A stretch of DNA of 64,000 nucleotides from Leptothermofonsia sp049200465 (GCF_049200465.1 NZ_CP120836.1:558001-622000); one strand, 5' to 3'; positions 1 through 10,033 are shown, counted from the stretch's first letter. A program made the numbers and translations. The notes: generated by a model from the letters alone, not told the origin.

Positions 1-509
1 GGCAAAGTCCGGGTCGGGGGATGAAGCCAGTAGGGACTCTGGTACGGTTTCAGTTCGGCTTCGGCTAACAAACGCCTGACAGGGCGACCACTGATCCGCG
101 CCACAAGGCGCTTGTTTGACCAGTTCATCGGCTAACTCTGGAGGGTCCAGTGACTGATGGGGCGTCCAGAGTGCTCGGGCGGGGTACATGCGAGGGCATA
201 GAGTTGAGTGATTTGCTCCAAGGTAAACGTGGCGGGGGCACCGGGACGGGGGGCATCGGCTAAGCGCTCCGACACTGGCAACTCACAGGTCTGTAGCGCT
301 TGCCAGCAGCGCCGCCAACAGCGACTCATCTGCTCCCCGATGCCGAGCTCTCGAGCAATCTGACCTTGGCTGTCTCCCTGGCTGGCACGCAGAATGATCT
401 GCGCTCGCAATGCCAGTTGTTGGGGTGTACTCGGTCGCTTCACCAACTGCTCTAGTTCGCGACGCTCGGATTCACTCACAATCAGGGCGGGAAGGGCAGG
501 ACCAGGCAT
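1..509 (-). pseudogene. IS630-family transposase, N-terminal part, frameshifted and cut by the window edge
   Basis: The minus strand encodes the N-terminal helix-turn-helix region of an IS630-type transposase. It has an SESERRELEQLV opening, a helix pair around IARELGIGEQMSRCW, then RPGAPATFTLEQITQLYALA and HWTL. The likely start is the ATG at 509, because the longer frame upstream runs through a dispersed repeat. After HWTLQS the frame hits TAG near 132. A short alternative frame reads ELADELVK, and the original frame resumes as RPVRRLLAEAELKPY down to base 1. This fits two compensating small indels. The DDE domain lies outside the window. The family call rests on the motif pattern; the broken state is seen directly. 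Confidence 0.75.
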
Positions 510-582
510 CAGACTCAATTCTCCAACACCGACTCCTTCAGGATATGCCCATTTCCGCCGCGCGGTACTAGTGTTTGCAACA

Positions 583-699
583 CTATAGCTATAGCCACCA
601 GGCTTAGGACAGGGTGCAGAGGTTCCACCCCTGGCTGGGAGCGAAGCCCCTACACCCCCTTCAAAGCTAATTTCCTGAGCAACCTGGCGACAGCTATAG
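583..699. repeat. Dispersed palindromic repeat, family 1, copy A
   Basis: This is a ~115 bp unit bounded by TATAGCTATAGCC and a GGCGACAGCTATA-type end. Inside are two strong hairpins, AGGTTCCACCCCT-like and GGGAGCGAAGCCCC-like. Related copies lie near 10.9, 11.0, 27.3, 32.0, 39.0 and 42.4 kb. Confidence 0.8.
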
Positions 700-847
700 T
701 AGAGACGTTCCACGGAGTGTCCCTACAGAGAGTTAAGGGATCAGCGTACAAATAAAATCCCAAGTTGAACGGGGTGGATGGGTGGATGAAAGTGGGATGT
801 TATTTCTCGGCGAGTCCCTAACCACTGGTTTAGCACACACCCGTCAC

Positions 848-1594
848 TTATTCTGCGTTGAGGAATTCCAGGTAGGAACTGCTCAACTCTTTCACTGCGA
901 GTTCATAGAACTGCTTACCGTGTTCTGGGGTGGCTAATGCGGGATTGGACCCCATCCGCCCATCCGGGTAGCGGCGGCGAAAATCCGTCGCAGTGTAGAT
1001 GCGGTGGTCTTTAGAAACCTCTGGGCTTAAGGTCGCCTGCTTGATTGCTTCTGGATAGACGTATTGAGTCACAGCAACTTCGCTGGGTGTGGCATGGGAG
1101 CCTTCCTGATCGCCATAAAGCTCTTTTGCCAGCTTGTACACAGAGCTCCCCATATACCAGTTATTAACCTGACATCGTACCTGGTCAGCCCTGGGTAGAT
1201 TCAGGTCAGCCAGCGTAGCATAAACCTCCGAAAAGGCAGCCTTCAACGTGGCTACATTGCCTCCATGCCCGTTAATGAAGAAAAACCGGGTGAAGCCTGC
1301 CCGTGCCAGGCTCGTAATGTAATCCCGGATAACCAGAATCAGGGTACTGGGTCGCAGGCTGATGCTGCCGGGAAATGCCGTGTGGTGTAGGGCCATTCCC
1401 ACATTGATCGTAGGACCCACCAGTGCCTGAGTCGTGTCTCCCACCGCGCGGGCGATCGCCTCCGCGCAAATCGCATCCGTCCCAATTAGCCCTGTTGGCC
1501 CATGCTGCTCCGTTGAACCGATCGGAAAAATGATTCCCCTGGATTGCTCCAGATAAGCTTCTACCTCAAGCCAGGTGCTCAAATGCAATAACAT
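848..1594 (-). CDS. Creatininase-family amidohydrolase
   Basis: A 248-residue metal-dependent amidohydrolase of the creatininase fold. Residues 26-33 read GSTEQHGP (E29 and H31 as metal ligands), GTD puts an Asp at 40, and NGHGGN places His110 in the catalytic loop. A later EGSHATPSE carries another expected acidic ligand. I chose the ATG at 1594, five codons inside the longest frame, because a GGAGGGG Shine-Dalgarno lies just before it. Members hydrolyse creatinine, riboflavin-pathway amides or formamides. Neighbours give no substrate clue, so only the family is assigned. It is transcribed away from the small gene at 2218. Confidence 0.85.
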   Translation of the reverse strand: MLLHLSTWLEVEAYLEQSRGIIFPIGSTEQHGPTGLIGTDAICAEAIARAVGDTTQALVGPTINVGMALHHTAFPGSISLRPSTLILVIRDYITSLARAGFTRFFFINGHGGNVATLKAAFSEVYATLADLNLPRADQVRCQVNNWYMGSSVYKLAKELYGDQEGSHATPSEVAVTQYVYPEAIKQATLSPEVSKDHRIYTATDFRRRYPDGRMGSNPALATPEHGKQFYELAVKELSSSYLEFLNAE

Positions 1595-2217
1595 TCCAGT
1601 CCCCTCCAATTCTGAATTTCACATCATCTTCGCAATACTCACCCTAACTGCGCTTAACAATCGCTAGAATAGTTGGTACAATCCGATACTTAAGAACGCA
1701 TATTTTCAGATGCAGAATTAGCCCAGCCCGTTGCAGTTGCAGAAAAGGGAGAACACCAAGCACGATGGCTGATCTTACAGATGGCTTTAAACTATATTCT
1801 TTCCACAGATCGCTCTTGATCTGTCTAGCCTCTGAGCCAAAACATTTTTCTCTAAAATCACCTGACCATTATCCGCTCTGAGTGAGTTTCACACTGCCCT
1901 TTTTCGCATTGTCTGAATATTGTCTGAATAATGACCTCAGCAGCCGTTGTTTTTTCGCAAAAGAAGTCTTCTATAGCGGTTGACCCATTGACTCAAGGCA
2001 AGGTTTACGAGTTTTGCTCTTGGTCTACTATAAAGCCAGTTGTATCTGAAGACCTTTTTCAGGCTGAGCCAGGGGATGGTCATGGGCTTAGATAGGGATT
2101 TCTATTCTTTTATCGATGGGTCTAAGATTTCAACGCTGACTGAAGGTTTAAGAAGCGATACCTATCGGGGTGTCACATGAAGTATTTGACCAATTTTATT
2201 GCTCAGGAGAAGCAACC
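1595..2217. other. Intergenic region, 623 bp
   Basis: I see no gene. The stretch contains an 11-bp near-tandem repeat (TTGTCTGAATA) around 1910-1931 and must hold the divergent promoters for the creatininase and the 2218 gene. I cannot place a convincing -35/-10 pair. Confidence 0.5.
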
Positions 2218-2532
2218 ATGCTACACCGCAAGATCTATCAACTGTGCTGCGACGGTCGCGAAGTCTGGATCTTCTTGCGGGACCAACAGCGCTGGATAGA
2301 GCGGGCACGAATCCTTGAGATTGAAGGAGACCTGGTTACTCTGCGCTACGAAATGGAAGAAGACGATGAAATTAGTTCCTGGGAGGAAATGGTTCGTTTG
2401 GAAAGTATTGGGGCTGTGACTCAAAAACTGGCCTCTGTTCCCCGAGGAAATGCAGAACCTGTTGTGTCTGACGATTGCCCAGAAGCTGAACAAATTCCAA
2501 ACAATCGTTTTCCCGACTCTACCGGGGACTAA
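2218..2532 (+). CDS. Small conserved cyanobacterial-type protein of unknown function
   Basis: A 104-residue soluble protein starting MLHRKIYQLCCDGREVWIFL. The ATG at 2218 is preferred over an upstream in-frame start because AGGAGA sits a few bases before it. The first 70 residues look like a compact folded unit: basic start, a run of beta-prone residues, then an acidic patch EMEEDDEISSWEEM. The last 30 residues look disordered. No catalytic motif is visible and I assign no function. It stands alone, with no operon partner. Confidence 0.7.
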   Translation: MLHRKIYQLCCDGREVWIFLRDQQRWIERARILEIEGDLVTLRYEMEEDDEISSWEEMVRLESIGAVTQKLASVPRGNAEPVVSDDCPEAEQIPNNRFPDSTGD

Positions 2533-2680
2533 GCGACTATCCGCAGACCTCTGATGTAGGAATGTAGGGTGGGCATTGCCCATCCTGCCCGGTTTAAGGT
2601 GAGCCCTATTCGTCTTTCGGTGAAAGTTTTAAAGTACTGGTAGTTTGCCAGCCAAATTCGGTACGGGGTTCCAAAAACAC

Positions 2681-3043
2681 TTAGGCGTAAACGGTTTCGT
2701 CTTCTTGACGCCAGGCAGGGTCAACAATACATATGAAGACAAGTGGCTCTGTGCCCTTATTTTCGATGTACTGCCTGGCGTCAGGTGGAATGTAGATAGC
2801 ATCCCCCGGTTCAACCGGATAAGTTTCTTCATTGATATGCATTTCACCTGTGCCACTGAGGATGTAGTAAACCTCAGTGGTTTTTAAGGAATGGGGAATG
2901 GAGGTCTGCCCAACTGGCACGATCGCATGGGCTAAGCTATAACGCAATTCCAATGGCTGCTTATCAGGATGCAGGAGTTCTCGCAGTAAAGTACCATCTC
3001 CTGCGACAAATTCTTCGCAGGCACTCAGTTTTCGGATTAGCAT
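2681..3043 (-). CDS. Cupin-domain protein with incomplete metal site
   Basis: A 120-residue single-domain cupin. Motif 1 reads TSIPHSLKTTEVYYILSGTG and motif 2 PGDAIYIPPDARQY. The usual HxH of motif 1 is reduced to one His, and the motif 2 His is replaced, so a normal three-His metal site is unlikely. A GTG at 3049 is an alternative start. The gene follows the 3053-3367 gene on the same strand with only a few bases between, suggesting an operon. Fold assignment is confident; the ligand is unknown. Confidence 0.8.
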   Translation of the reverse strand: MLIRKLSACEEFVAGDGTLLRELLHPDKQPLELRYSLAHAIVPVGQTSIPHSLKTTEVYYILSGTGEMHINEETYPVEPGDAIYIPPDARQYIENKGTEPLVFICIVDPAWRQEDETVYA

Positions 3044-3052
3044 AGACACAAT

Positions 3053-3367
3053 TTATCGATGAATACTTTCCTGCATTTCTGGCATCAAGGGTTGTCGTTT
3101 CCCTGACTCAAAATCGGGACAGTTGATTGCGGCCTCAGTCAACGCTGTAGAGGGATGAACCGTACATTTCAAATGATAGTCGCTAGTGAAAAAACGACAC
3201 TCGGAGCAGGGAATTTGGTGCATCTGGCGAGAACGGGCAACGGTATCACGGGTTGCTGCCCAGAGACTCCAACCAATCAGAAATACGATTACCCAGGCGC
3301 TGACAAAACAAATCGGAACCAGTAATAGTTGGATGGTATGAATCAGAAGTTGCAACAGTTGAAACAC
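3053..3367 (-). CDS. Membrane-anchored protein with four-cysteine C-terminal domain
   Basis: A 104-residue protein starting at GTG 3367. Residues 5-37 are hydrophobic and form a membrane anchor. The soluble tail has C54-x2-C57, C68 and C83, a pattern that could bind zinc or an Fe-S cluster. It is the upstream member of a likely two-gene operon with the cupin, whose start lies within 10 bp of this stop. I do not recognise the family. Confidence 0.65.
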   Translation of the reverse strand: MFQLLQLLIHTIQLLLVPICFVSAWVIVFLIGWSLWAATRDTVARSRQMHQIPCSECRFFTSDYHLKCTVHPSTALTEAAINCPDFESGKRQPLMPEMQESIHR

Positions 3368-3706
3368 GGCGAGTCAAAGAAGTGAAAAGGGAATGATCAA
3401 TATTCAGTGTTAATCCTGGAAGGAACTCAGCGCTTTGGTAAAAAGCCTAAGAATTGCTAAGAAATATAAAATCTGTGCAATACAACTCCGAACTCTTCAA
3501 TAGATTCGGCAATTTATTTAGTAGTTGATACCCGCTTAATTAGGTTATACAGGGCTTAGATTCAGCTTAGCAACTGATCAACTTTTAAGCCCCACTCCGA
3601 TGAATGACTCTTTCCTCAGTCTGGGGAGCGATAGTGCGATTCGGGCACTATAGTGAAAGAGTCTAAACTTTTGCCCCGCCGCTAGAATTGGGAGGTCTTA
3701 TCCTCG
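3368..3706. promoter_or_regulatory. Divergent intergenic region, 339 bp
   Basis: This separates the minus-strand operon at 3367 from the HlyD-type gene at 3707 and must contain both promoters. An imperfect inverted repeat, GCGATTCGGGCACTATAGTG, lies near 3636-3655. A GGGAGG Shine-Dalgarno stands before 3707. No coding potential is seen. Confidence 0.4.
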
Positions 3707-5077
3707 ATGCGAGTTTCCATATCCTCCACTCCTGCTCAATCACGCCAGGTCAAACAAAGGCTGGCAAACCCGGAGGAGTCGCTTTCCTACGAATTGGGTA
3801 AAGCGGTTCAAGAGTTGCCACCCCTCTACACGCGCCTCCTGGCCGGAAGTATTAGTGCCCTGGTATTTGGGACGATCGCCTGGGCAGCGCTCAGTCAGGT
3901 AGATGAGGTTGCTCCAGCCAATGGCCAGGTTGTTGCTTCGGCAGAAGTCCGTCCATTCCGGGCATCCAGCAATGGCAGCATTAAAAAAATCAACGTCAAG
4001 GAAGGTGAGAACGTCAGTAAGGGTACCGTGTTGCTGGAAATGGATTCTGAGCTAACCCAGACCGATGTAGACCGACTGGAGAAATCAGCAGAACTCATTC
4101 GTCAGGACATTGCCCGTCTGGAAGCCGAAAGTCGGGGTGAACATAAAACTGGCGCTCCTCTCCAGGATCAGCTCCTGGAAGCTCGCCTGAGAGAGTTTGA
4201 CACGAAGCAGGCAACTGCAAATGCTGAAGTGGAGCGCCAGTATGCAACTCGCCAGGAAGCGATCGCCCGCCTTTCCCGCCTACAGGAGAATCTGGTGTCC
4301 GCCAGGGACAGCCTCAAGAATGCCCAAACGCGGGAGCAGGCACTTAGCAGCCTCAAGGGCAGCGGTGCAGTGCCCCAGTTAGACTACATTCGGGCTCAGG
4401 ATGAAGTGATCAACGCGCGAGACAGAGTAGTCTCAATTGAAAAGGAAATCGATGCCCAGCGTGAGCGAGTTGCTCAGGCTGAAGAGGCTTTTCAAGGAGC
4501 CAAAAGCACTGCCACTGGATTAGGTTCCCAGCGCCAGAGTGAAATTCTGACTCAACTGGCGAAGCGGAGGGAAGAACTGACCGATATTACAGGTAAACTG
4601 GCGTCAGCTAAAAAACAGCGTGACAAGGAAATCCTTGAAGCGCCCTTTGATGGTACAGTCTACAATATTAAAGCAACCAGAGGACCTGTGCAGTCTGGGG
4701 AAGAGCTACTTTCCATGCTGCCTAAAGGAGAACGGCTTGTACTGGATACTAAAGTGCTGAATCGGGATATTGGCTTTATCCGTGAAGGAATGCGAGCGAA
4801 GGTGAAGCTGGCGACATTCCCCTATCAAGAATTTGGCATTGTGGATGGAGTGGTGGAAAAAGTAAGTCCCAACGCCATTCTTGAAAAAGATGTAGGTCTT
4901 GTATTTCCTGTCAGAATCCAGCTAAATAAGCAAGCGATCAACGTTCGAGGTAAAGAAGTTGAACTCACACCTGGTATGGCAGCCACCGCCGAAATTGTTA
5001 CCCGCCAGAAGTCCATCCTCACATTCCTGATTGAACCTGTTACTCGCCGCTTCAGCGAGGCATTCTCTGTGAGGTAG
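3707..5077 (+). CDS. HlyD-family membrane fusion (periplasmic adaptor) protein
   Basis: A 456-residue adaptor of type I secretion or ABC export. Order of parts: a short cytoplasmic N-terminus, one membrane helix at about residues 44-62, a first half lipoyl motif (ASSNGSIKKINVKEGENVSK), a long alpha-helical hairpin rich in Glu, Gln, Arg and Ala (about 120-300), a second half lipoyl motif (EAPFDGTVYNIKATRGPVQS) and a beta-barrel domain. It would link an inner-membrane ABC transporter to an outer-membrane TolC-type channel. Neither partner lies in the window, so the exported substrate is unknown. GGGAGG about 12 bases upstream supports the ATG at 3707. Confidence 0.9.
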   Translation: MRVSISSTPAQSRQVKQRLANPEESLSYELGKAVQELPPLYTRLLAGSISALVFGTIAWAALSQVDEVAPANGQVVASAEVRPFRASSNGSIKKINVKEGENVSKGTVLLEMDSELTQTDVDRLEKSAELIRQDIARLEAESRGEHKTGAPLQDQLLEARLREFDTKQATANAEVERQYATRQEAIARLSRLQENLVSARDSLKNAQTREQALSSLKGSGAVPQLDYIRAQDEVINARDRVVSIEKEIDAQRERVAQAEEAFQGAKSTATGLGSQRQSEILTQLAKRREELTDITGKLASAKKQRDKEILEAPFDGTVYNIKATRGPVQSGEELLSMLPKGERLVLDTKVLNRDIGFIREGMRAKVKLATFPYQEFGIVDGVVEKVSPNAILEKDVGLVFPVRIQLNKQAINVRGKEVELTPGMAATAEIVTRQKSILTFLIEPVTRRFSEAFSVR

Positions 5078-5353
5078 GGTGTTGGGTTGTTATTGGTAGC
5101 ATGTAACAGATGAGTAACTGGACAAAATTAGACTGAAAAATAGTAAATTGAAGAATAGATTCGGGGGTGGAGGAGTAGAACTCCTTGCCTGGAGGCAAAG
5201 CCTGATTCCATCTTCTTATGAGGAATTAGATGAAGTTAGAGTAGATGAGTAAATAGCATGATAGGGGATATCCGAATCCTCCATCTTCAGTCACTCATCC
5301 ACCCACAGCCTGCTGCCGTTTAGTTGTCCGACACCTCAATGGCTGCAAATTGT

Positions 5354-6349
5354 TCAGGCTTTTTTAAGCCAGCTAAACATGGCCCGCAGGTCCTTGCCCA
5401 CTTCTTCAATGGGATGTTCGGCTTCACGGCGACGCATAGCGGTGAATCCGGGCTTGCCTGCCTGGTTCTCTAGCACAAATTCGCGGGCAAATTGTCCAGT
5501 TTGAATTTCATGCAGAATTTTCTTCATCTCAACGCGGGTCTGGTCGGTGACAATCCGAGGACCGCGGGTGAGGTCGCCGTATTCTGCCGTATTGGAAATG
5601 CTGTCACGCATTTTGGCAAGTCCGCCTTCCACAATCAGGTCAACGATAAGCTTCACTTCGTGCAGGCACTCGAAGTAAGCCAGTTCGGGTTGGTAACCCG
5701 CTTCTACCAGGGTTTCAAATCCAGCCTTAATGAGGGCCGTCAAGCCGCCACAGAGGACAACCTGTTCGCCAAACAGGTCCGTTTCGGTCTCTTCCCGAAA
5801 AGTGGTTTCCAGGATTCCGGCACGGGTGCCGCCAATACCTTTGGCGTAGGCCATGGCGAGATCGCGGGCTTGCCCTGTTGCGTCTTGAAACACTGCAAAC
5901 AAAGCGGGAACCCCTTCCCCCTGTTCGTAGGTACGGCGAACCAGATGTCCTGGTCCTTTCGGGGCCACCATCACCACATCAATAGTGTTGGGCGGCACGA
6001 TCTGGGCGAAATGAATATTAAAGCCATGGGCAAATGCCAGCGTTTTACCCTCAGTTAAATGAGGTTCAATCTCATTTTTGTACACCGTTTTTTGCACTTC
6101 ATCGGGCAGCAGAATCATGATGAAATCTGCCAGTTTTGCCGCATCGTTCACACTATGTACGGTCAGCCCGGACTCCTTCGCCTTAATTGCCGACTTGCTA
6201 CCCGGATACAGACCGACGATCACGTTCATGCCACTATCCTTCAAGTTAAGGGCGTGAGCGTGCCCCTGAGAACCGTAGCCGATGATGGCGATCGTCTTTC
6301 CGGCAAGCAAATCTAGATTGGCATCTGCGTCATAATACATCCGAGCCAT
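5354..6349 (-). CDS. ilvC: Ketol-acid reductoisomerase (class I)
   Basis: A 331-residue enzyme of branched-chain amino acid synthesis. It converts 2-acetolactate or 2-aceto-2-hydroxybutyrate to the dihydroxy acid, using NADPH and Mg2+. Residues 24-31 (GYGSQGHA) form the dinucleotide-binding turn. APKGPGH and the EETETDLFGEQ segment carry the expected active-site and metal residues. The length matches class I (short) KARI. The start at 6349 (MARMYYD) is chosen over an upstream ATG because AAGGAGAA lies about 8 bases before it. Confidence 0.97.
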   Translation of the reverse strand: MARMYYDADANLDLLAGKTIAIIGYGSQGHAHALNLKDSGMNVIVGLYPGSKSAIKAKESGLTVHSVNDAAKLADFIMILLPDEVQKTVYKNEIEPHLTEGKTLAFAHGFNIHFAQIVPPNTIDVVMVAPKGPGHLVRRTYEQGEGVPALFAVFQDATGQARDLAMAYAKGIGGTRAGILETTFREETETDLFGEQVVLCGGLTALIKAGFETLVEAGYQPELAYFECLHEVKLIVDLIVEGGLAKMRDSISNTAEYGDLTRGPRIVTDQTRVEMKKILHEIQTGQFAREFVLENQAGKPGFTAMRRREAEHPIEEVGKDLRAMFSWLKKA

Positions 6350-6473
6350 GATTGGGTTTCTCCTTAGCAAGCGTGAAGTCCGTGCGAACTCTTCATGATA
6401 CCAGAAGTAAAATCCCCCGTTCCTGGAGAGATTTTAGTTTTTTGCTTTTTCCACTTTCAGGGGAACTTCCATT

Positions 6474-6628
6474 ACCCAGGAAGATACAGATTTCTCAATT
6501 TTTACCAGGACAGCCAATTTTTACCAGGACAGCTTAAACCTAGGTAGGGTGGGCCTTGCCTGACCTGCGTAAGGGGGTTTCTGCCACAACCCAGGAAGGT
6601 AGAGATTTGTCAATTTTCATCAGGACAG
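6474..6628. repeat. Two 40-bp direct repeats plus a partial copy
   Basis: Units at 6474-6513 and 6589-6628 share ACCCAGGAAG, AGATTT, TCAATTTT and a CAGGACAG end. A partial unit (AATTTTTACCAGGACAG) lies at 6516-6532. The repeats sit upstream of ilvC on its promoter side. Confidence 0.75.
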
Positions 6629-6731
6629 TGTCTAGTAGGGAGGGGGATGGAAGCTTACAACCTGGCTAGACTGAACATTTTTATAATCTGAGGGACTGTT
6701 TCTTGAGCGGCTTCTTCTGTGAGAAACACAG

Positions 6732-6759
6732 GTTATGACGTCAAAGTTATGACGTCAAA
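6732..6759. repeat. 14-bp tandem repeat containing TGACGTCA
   Basis: GTTATGACGTCAAA occurs twice back to back. Each unit holds the palindrome TGACGTCA, so a dimeric regulator could bind, but no target gene is adjacent. Confidence 0.6.
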
Positions 6760-7276
6760 GAGTTTGAAGGATTTGTAGCGATCGCAATCCCATCTCTTAA
6801 ACATCAAACCATTATTGCTATGTTAAACATCCTTACCGCAATTTTGTCTGATTCCCTAACGATTAATAATGGACCTGGTAATAATAGACCTGGTCTTCCC
6901 CCTTTTCCCTAAGTTTAAACTTTAAGGGTTTCCCCAATCCTTCCAATCTTGGGGCATACACAACATGCCAATCAGGTTGAACAGGTGATACAGGACTTCA
7001 AAGGAAATGAAACCTGATACCGGGTACTTCCCCAATAATTGCAAAGCAAAGAACCCGGAAGTTCTAGCTTACGAAAGGTTAAGTTCTGTTCCTGCCCCAC
7101 CCTTCATATGTTGTAGACTGCAATGAACTTCTTCTAAAGAAATTTACAAACCTTGGAAGGAAAGCTCAAATTTAGTCTTTCTAATCCTTATTGGTAATGT
7201 GAAACGATCTTCATTGCGTTAAATGTAGTTCACCTCACCGGAAAGCAATAACAATCCTTAATTTGAGGAGTCGCTT

Positions 7277-8890
7277 ATGAAAGCTTTGCTGCTCTGGCCT
7301 GTGATGCCCAACTCCTTCTGGTCCTACCAGGAGACGCTGGATCTGGCGGGTTTACGCTCCACAAATCCACCTCTGGGTCTGATTACTGTTGCAGCACTCC
7401 TCCCACCCCACTGGGAACTTCGCCTTGTAGACCGGAACATTCGGTTTGAAACCGATGAGGATTGGGAATGGTGCGATTTGGTCATCATTTCCTCAATGAT
7501 TATTCAAAAACTAGACTTCCGGGATTTGATCCATAAAGGGCTGTCGCTGGGTAAAAAAGTTGCTGTAGGTGGTCCCTACCCCACCTCTTATCCAGAGGCG
7601 GCTCTGGAAGCAGGAGCGCACTATCTAATTCTGGATGAGGGTGAATGCACCATTCCTCTGTTTTTGGAGGCATTGGAGCGCGGCGAAGAAACTGGTATTT
7701 TTCGATCGCCCGAAAAGCCCGATGTCACCCAAATACCGATCGCTCGTTATGACCTGCTTGACCTCAACGCCTATCTGGCTGTGACGGTTCAATTCTCCCG
7801 CGGCTGTCCTTTCCAGTGCGAGTTTTGCGACATTATTAACCTTTACGGTCGCAAGCCTCGCACTAAAACACCAGAGCAAATGTTGAAGGAGTTTGAAACT
7901 CTTTACAACCTGGGCTGGCGACGCTACATCTTTGTGGTGGATGACAACTTCATTGGCAACAAGCGCAATGCCAAAGTCTTCCTGCGAGAATTGATCCCCT
8001 GGATGGAACAGCACAAATATCCCTTCAAACTGATTACAGAAGCTTCCCTTAACCTGGCCGAAGATGATGAACTGATTGAACTGATGGTGAAAGCCGGGTT
8101 TGTTCTGGTCTTCATGGGGATTGAAACACCGGATACCGATAGTTTGATTGGAATCAACAAAGTACAAAATACCCGTCAGTCCCTGATTGATTCCTGCCAC
8201 AAAATCACCCGCATGGGATTGCAGATCATGTCGGGCTTTATTATGGGCTTCGACAATGAGCGCCCCGGTGCCGGACAACGCATTAAAGACTTCATTATGG
8301 AAACGGGGATCCCCCAGGGACAGTTCAGCATGTTGCAGGCCTTACAAAATACGGCCATGTGGAACCGCCTGAAGCGGGAAGGGCGGCTGATCGAAGGTCT
8401 CGCAACCTTCCACCAGGGAGCGATTATGAACTTTGTGCCAACCCGTCCGGTGGAAGAAATCACCGAGGAATACATTGAAGCATTCTGGGAAATCTACGAT
8501 CCAGTCACCTATTTGGACCGCACGTTCCGCCATTTCATGATGATGAACGGCTGGCGGGGCAAGTCTGATCGTAAACTGGATCAAGAGCAATGGCGGGCGT
8601 TTAGAGCCATCATGTGGCGGCAGGGTGTCAAGCGTTCCACCCGTTTTCGCTTCTGGTGGAATTTGCTCATTATCGCGCTGTTAAAACCCAACCTGGTAGA
8701 AGAGTATCTGGCAACACTGGCGATCGGCGAACACTTCTTCAGCTATCGCTACATTGTCAGGAAACAACTCCGCCACCAATTGGAGCTACTGAAGCAGCAA
8801 AGGTTGGAAGAACTGGGCAAGGAAGTTGCTGACGACAGAGACTCTTCGGTTGCTGAACTGGAAAGATCACCTGAAGTCGCTTTGAAATAG
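7277..8890 (+). CDS. B12-binding-domain radical SAM protein (DUF4070-type)
   Basis: A 537-residue radical SAM enzyme. The N-terminal ~140 residues have a cobalamin-binding Rossmann layout (LRSTNPPLGLITVAALLP, then VDRNI). The 4Fe-4S cluster motif C-x3-C-x2-C is at about residues 177-184 (GCPFQCEFCD). A TIM-barrel core follows (VVDDNFIGNK, MGIETPD), and the C-terminal ~150 residues resemble DUF4070. This architecture is shared with hopanoid C-2 methylase HpnP and related methylases, so methylation at an unreactive carbon is a reasonable guess, not proven. GAGGAG lies 7 bases before the ATG. The next gene starts 109 bp downstream on the same strand. Confidence 0.85.
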   Translation: MKALLLWPVMPNSFWSYQETLDLAGLRSTNPPLGLITVAALLPPHWELRLVDRNIRFETDEDWEWCDLVIISSMIIQKLDFRDLIHKGLSLGKKVAVGGPYPTSYPEAALEAGAHYLILDEGECTIPLFLEALERGEETGIFRSPEKPDVTQIPIARYDLLDLNAYLAVTVQFSRGCPFQCEFCDIINLYGRKPRTKTPEQMLKEFETLYNLGWRRYIFVVDDNFIGNKRNAKVFLRELIPWMEQHKYPFKLITEASLNLAEDDELIELMVKAGFVLVFMGIETPDTDSLIGINKVQNTRQSLIDSCHKITRMGLQIMSGFIMGFDNERPGAGQRIKDFIMETGIPQGQFSMLQALQNTAMWNRLKREGRLIEGLATFHQGAIMNFVPTRPVEEITEEYIEAFWEIYDPVTYLDRTFRHFMMMNGWRGKSDRKLDQEQWRAFRAIMWRQGVKRSTRFRFWWNLLIIALLKPNLVEEYLATLAIGEHFFSYRYIVRKQLRHQLELLKQQRLEELGKEVADDRDSSVAELERSPEVALK

Positions 8891-8998
8891 GGACATTGCC
8901 CGTAGTGGTGGCAGAAGTTCTATTCTTTGAGGATTCAAGCTATGCTCTGATTCAAGGGGTTGGCTGATTTTCTGTCCCCCTCTTGATGGAGGTGAATC

Positions 8999-10027
8999 AT
9001 GAAGACGCACACTACCCAGCGGCTACCCATTCCATCTCACTTCGATCCTGCCAGGGTTGGTGAGGTATGGCGGGTGCCCTATCAGCAAAGGGCCGCCGAG
9101 GCCGAAGCCTGGGCAGCGCAGTATCATATTCCACCTGCCGCGGAGGATAGGGAGCGCATCTGTTTGCTGGCCATTGATGTACAGAATACCTTTTGCATTC
9201 CCGACTTTGAACTCTTTGTGGGTGGTCGGTCGGGAATGGGAGCTGTAGAGGATAATGTGCGCCTGTGCGAGTTTATTTACCGCAATCTGGGGGAAATTAC
9301 CGAGATCATCCCAACTATGGATACTCACACAGCCATGCAGATTTTTCACCCCATTTTTTGGGTGAATGAGGCTGGAGACCATCCGACTCCGGCTGCCACC
9401 ATGATTACCCTGGAAGACGTGCAGCAGGGGGTATGGAAGGTGAATCCAAATATTGCTTATAGTCTGACCCAGGGTAACTATTCTGCCCTCGAACGTCACG
9501 CTTTGCACTACACCCGCCGCCTAACTGAGGATGGCAAATATCCCCTGACGATCTGGCCTTATCACTCGATGTTAGGGGGCATTGGTCATGCGCTGGTCTC
9601 TGCGGTTGAAGAAGCCATGTTTTTTCACTGCATTGCTCGCAGCAGCCAGACAAACTTTGAGATCAAGGGGAGCAATCCTTTGACTGAAAACTATTCGGTG
9701 CTGCGTCCTGAGGTGCTGGATGGGGCTGAGGGGGGGGCGATCGCCCAAAAAAATACGGTGCTGATTCAAGAAGTACTGAACTTTGACAAGGTAATTATTG
9801 CGGGTCAAGCTAAGAGCCATTGTGTCGCCTGGACTATTGATGACCTGTTGACCGAGATTCAGATGGTCGATCCCAACCTGGCACGGAAGGTTTATTTGCT
9901 AGAAGATTGCACTTCCCCAGTGGTGGTGCCCGGTGTGATTGACTTTACTGAACAGGCTGAGGTTGCATTCCAGCAGTTCGCCGATGCCGGGATGCATATT
10001 GTGAGATCAACGGATGATTTTATCTAA
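8999..10027 (+). CDS. Isochorismatase-like cysteine hydrolase
   Basis: A 342-residue member of the isochorismatase/nicotinamidase fold. A catalytic Asp is in LLAIDVQNTF (about residue 58), and the nucleophilic Cys is in AKSHCVAW. It is longer than typical nicotinamidases (about 200 residues) because of an N-terminal extension and inserted segments, one containing WPYHSMLGGIGHAL. GGAGGTG lies a few bases before the ATG. It is co-directional with the radical SAM gene. The substrate cannot be inferred. Confidence 0.85.
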   Translation: MKTHTTQRLPIPSHFDPARVGEVWRVPYQQRAAEAEAWAAQYHIPPAAEDRERICLLAIDVQNTFCIPDFELFVGGRSGMGAVEDNVRLCEFIYRNLGEITEIIPTMDTHTAMQIFHPIFWVNEAGDHPTPAATMITLEDVQQGVWKVNPNIAYSLTQGNYSALERHALHYTRRLTEDGKYPLTIWPYHSMLGGIGHALVSAVEEAMFFHCIARSSQTNFEIKGSNPLTENYSVLRPEVLDGAEGGAIAQKNTVLIQEVLNFDKVIIAGQAKSHCVAWTIDDLLTEIQMVDPNLARKVYLLEDCTSPVVVPGVIDFTEQAEVAFQQFADAGMHIVRSTDDFI

Positions 10028-10033
10028 CTTGAA

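Larger units (their letters stand above)
6371..7276. other. Intergenic region, 906 bp, with direct repeats
   Basis: No gene is seen between ilvC and the divergent radical SAM gene. It contains two 40-bp related units (6474-6513 and 6589-6628), a partial third, and a 14-bp tandem repeat near 6732-6759. GAGGAG at 7265-7270 is the Shine-Dalgarno of the 7277 gene. Confidence 0.6.
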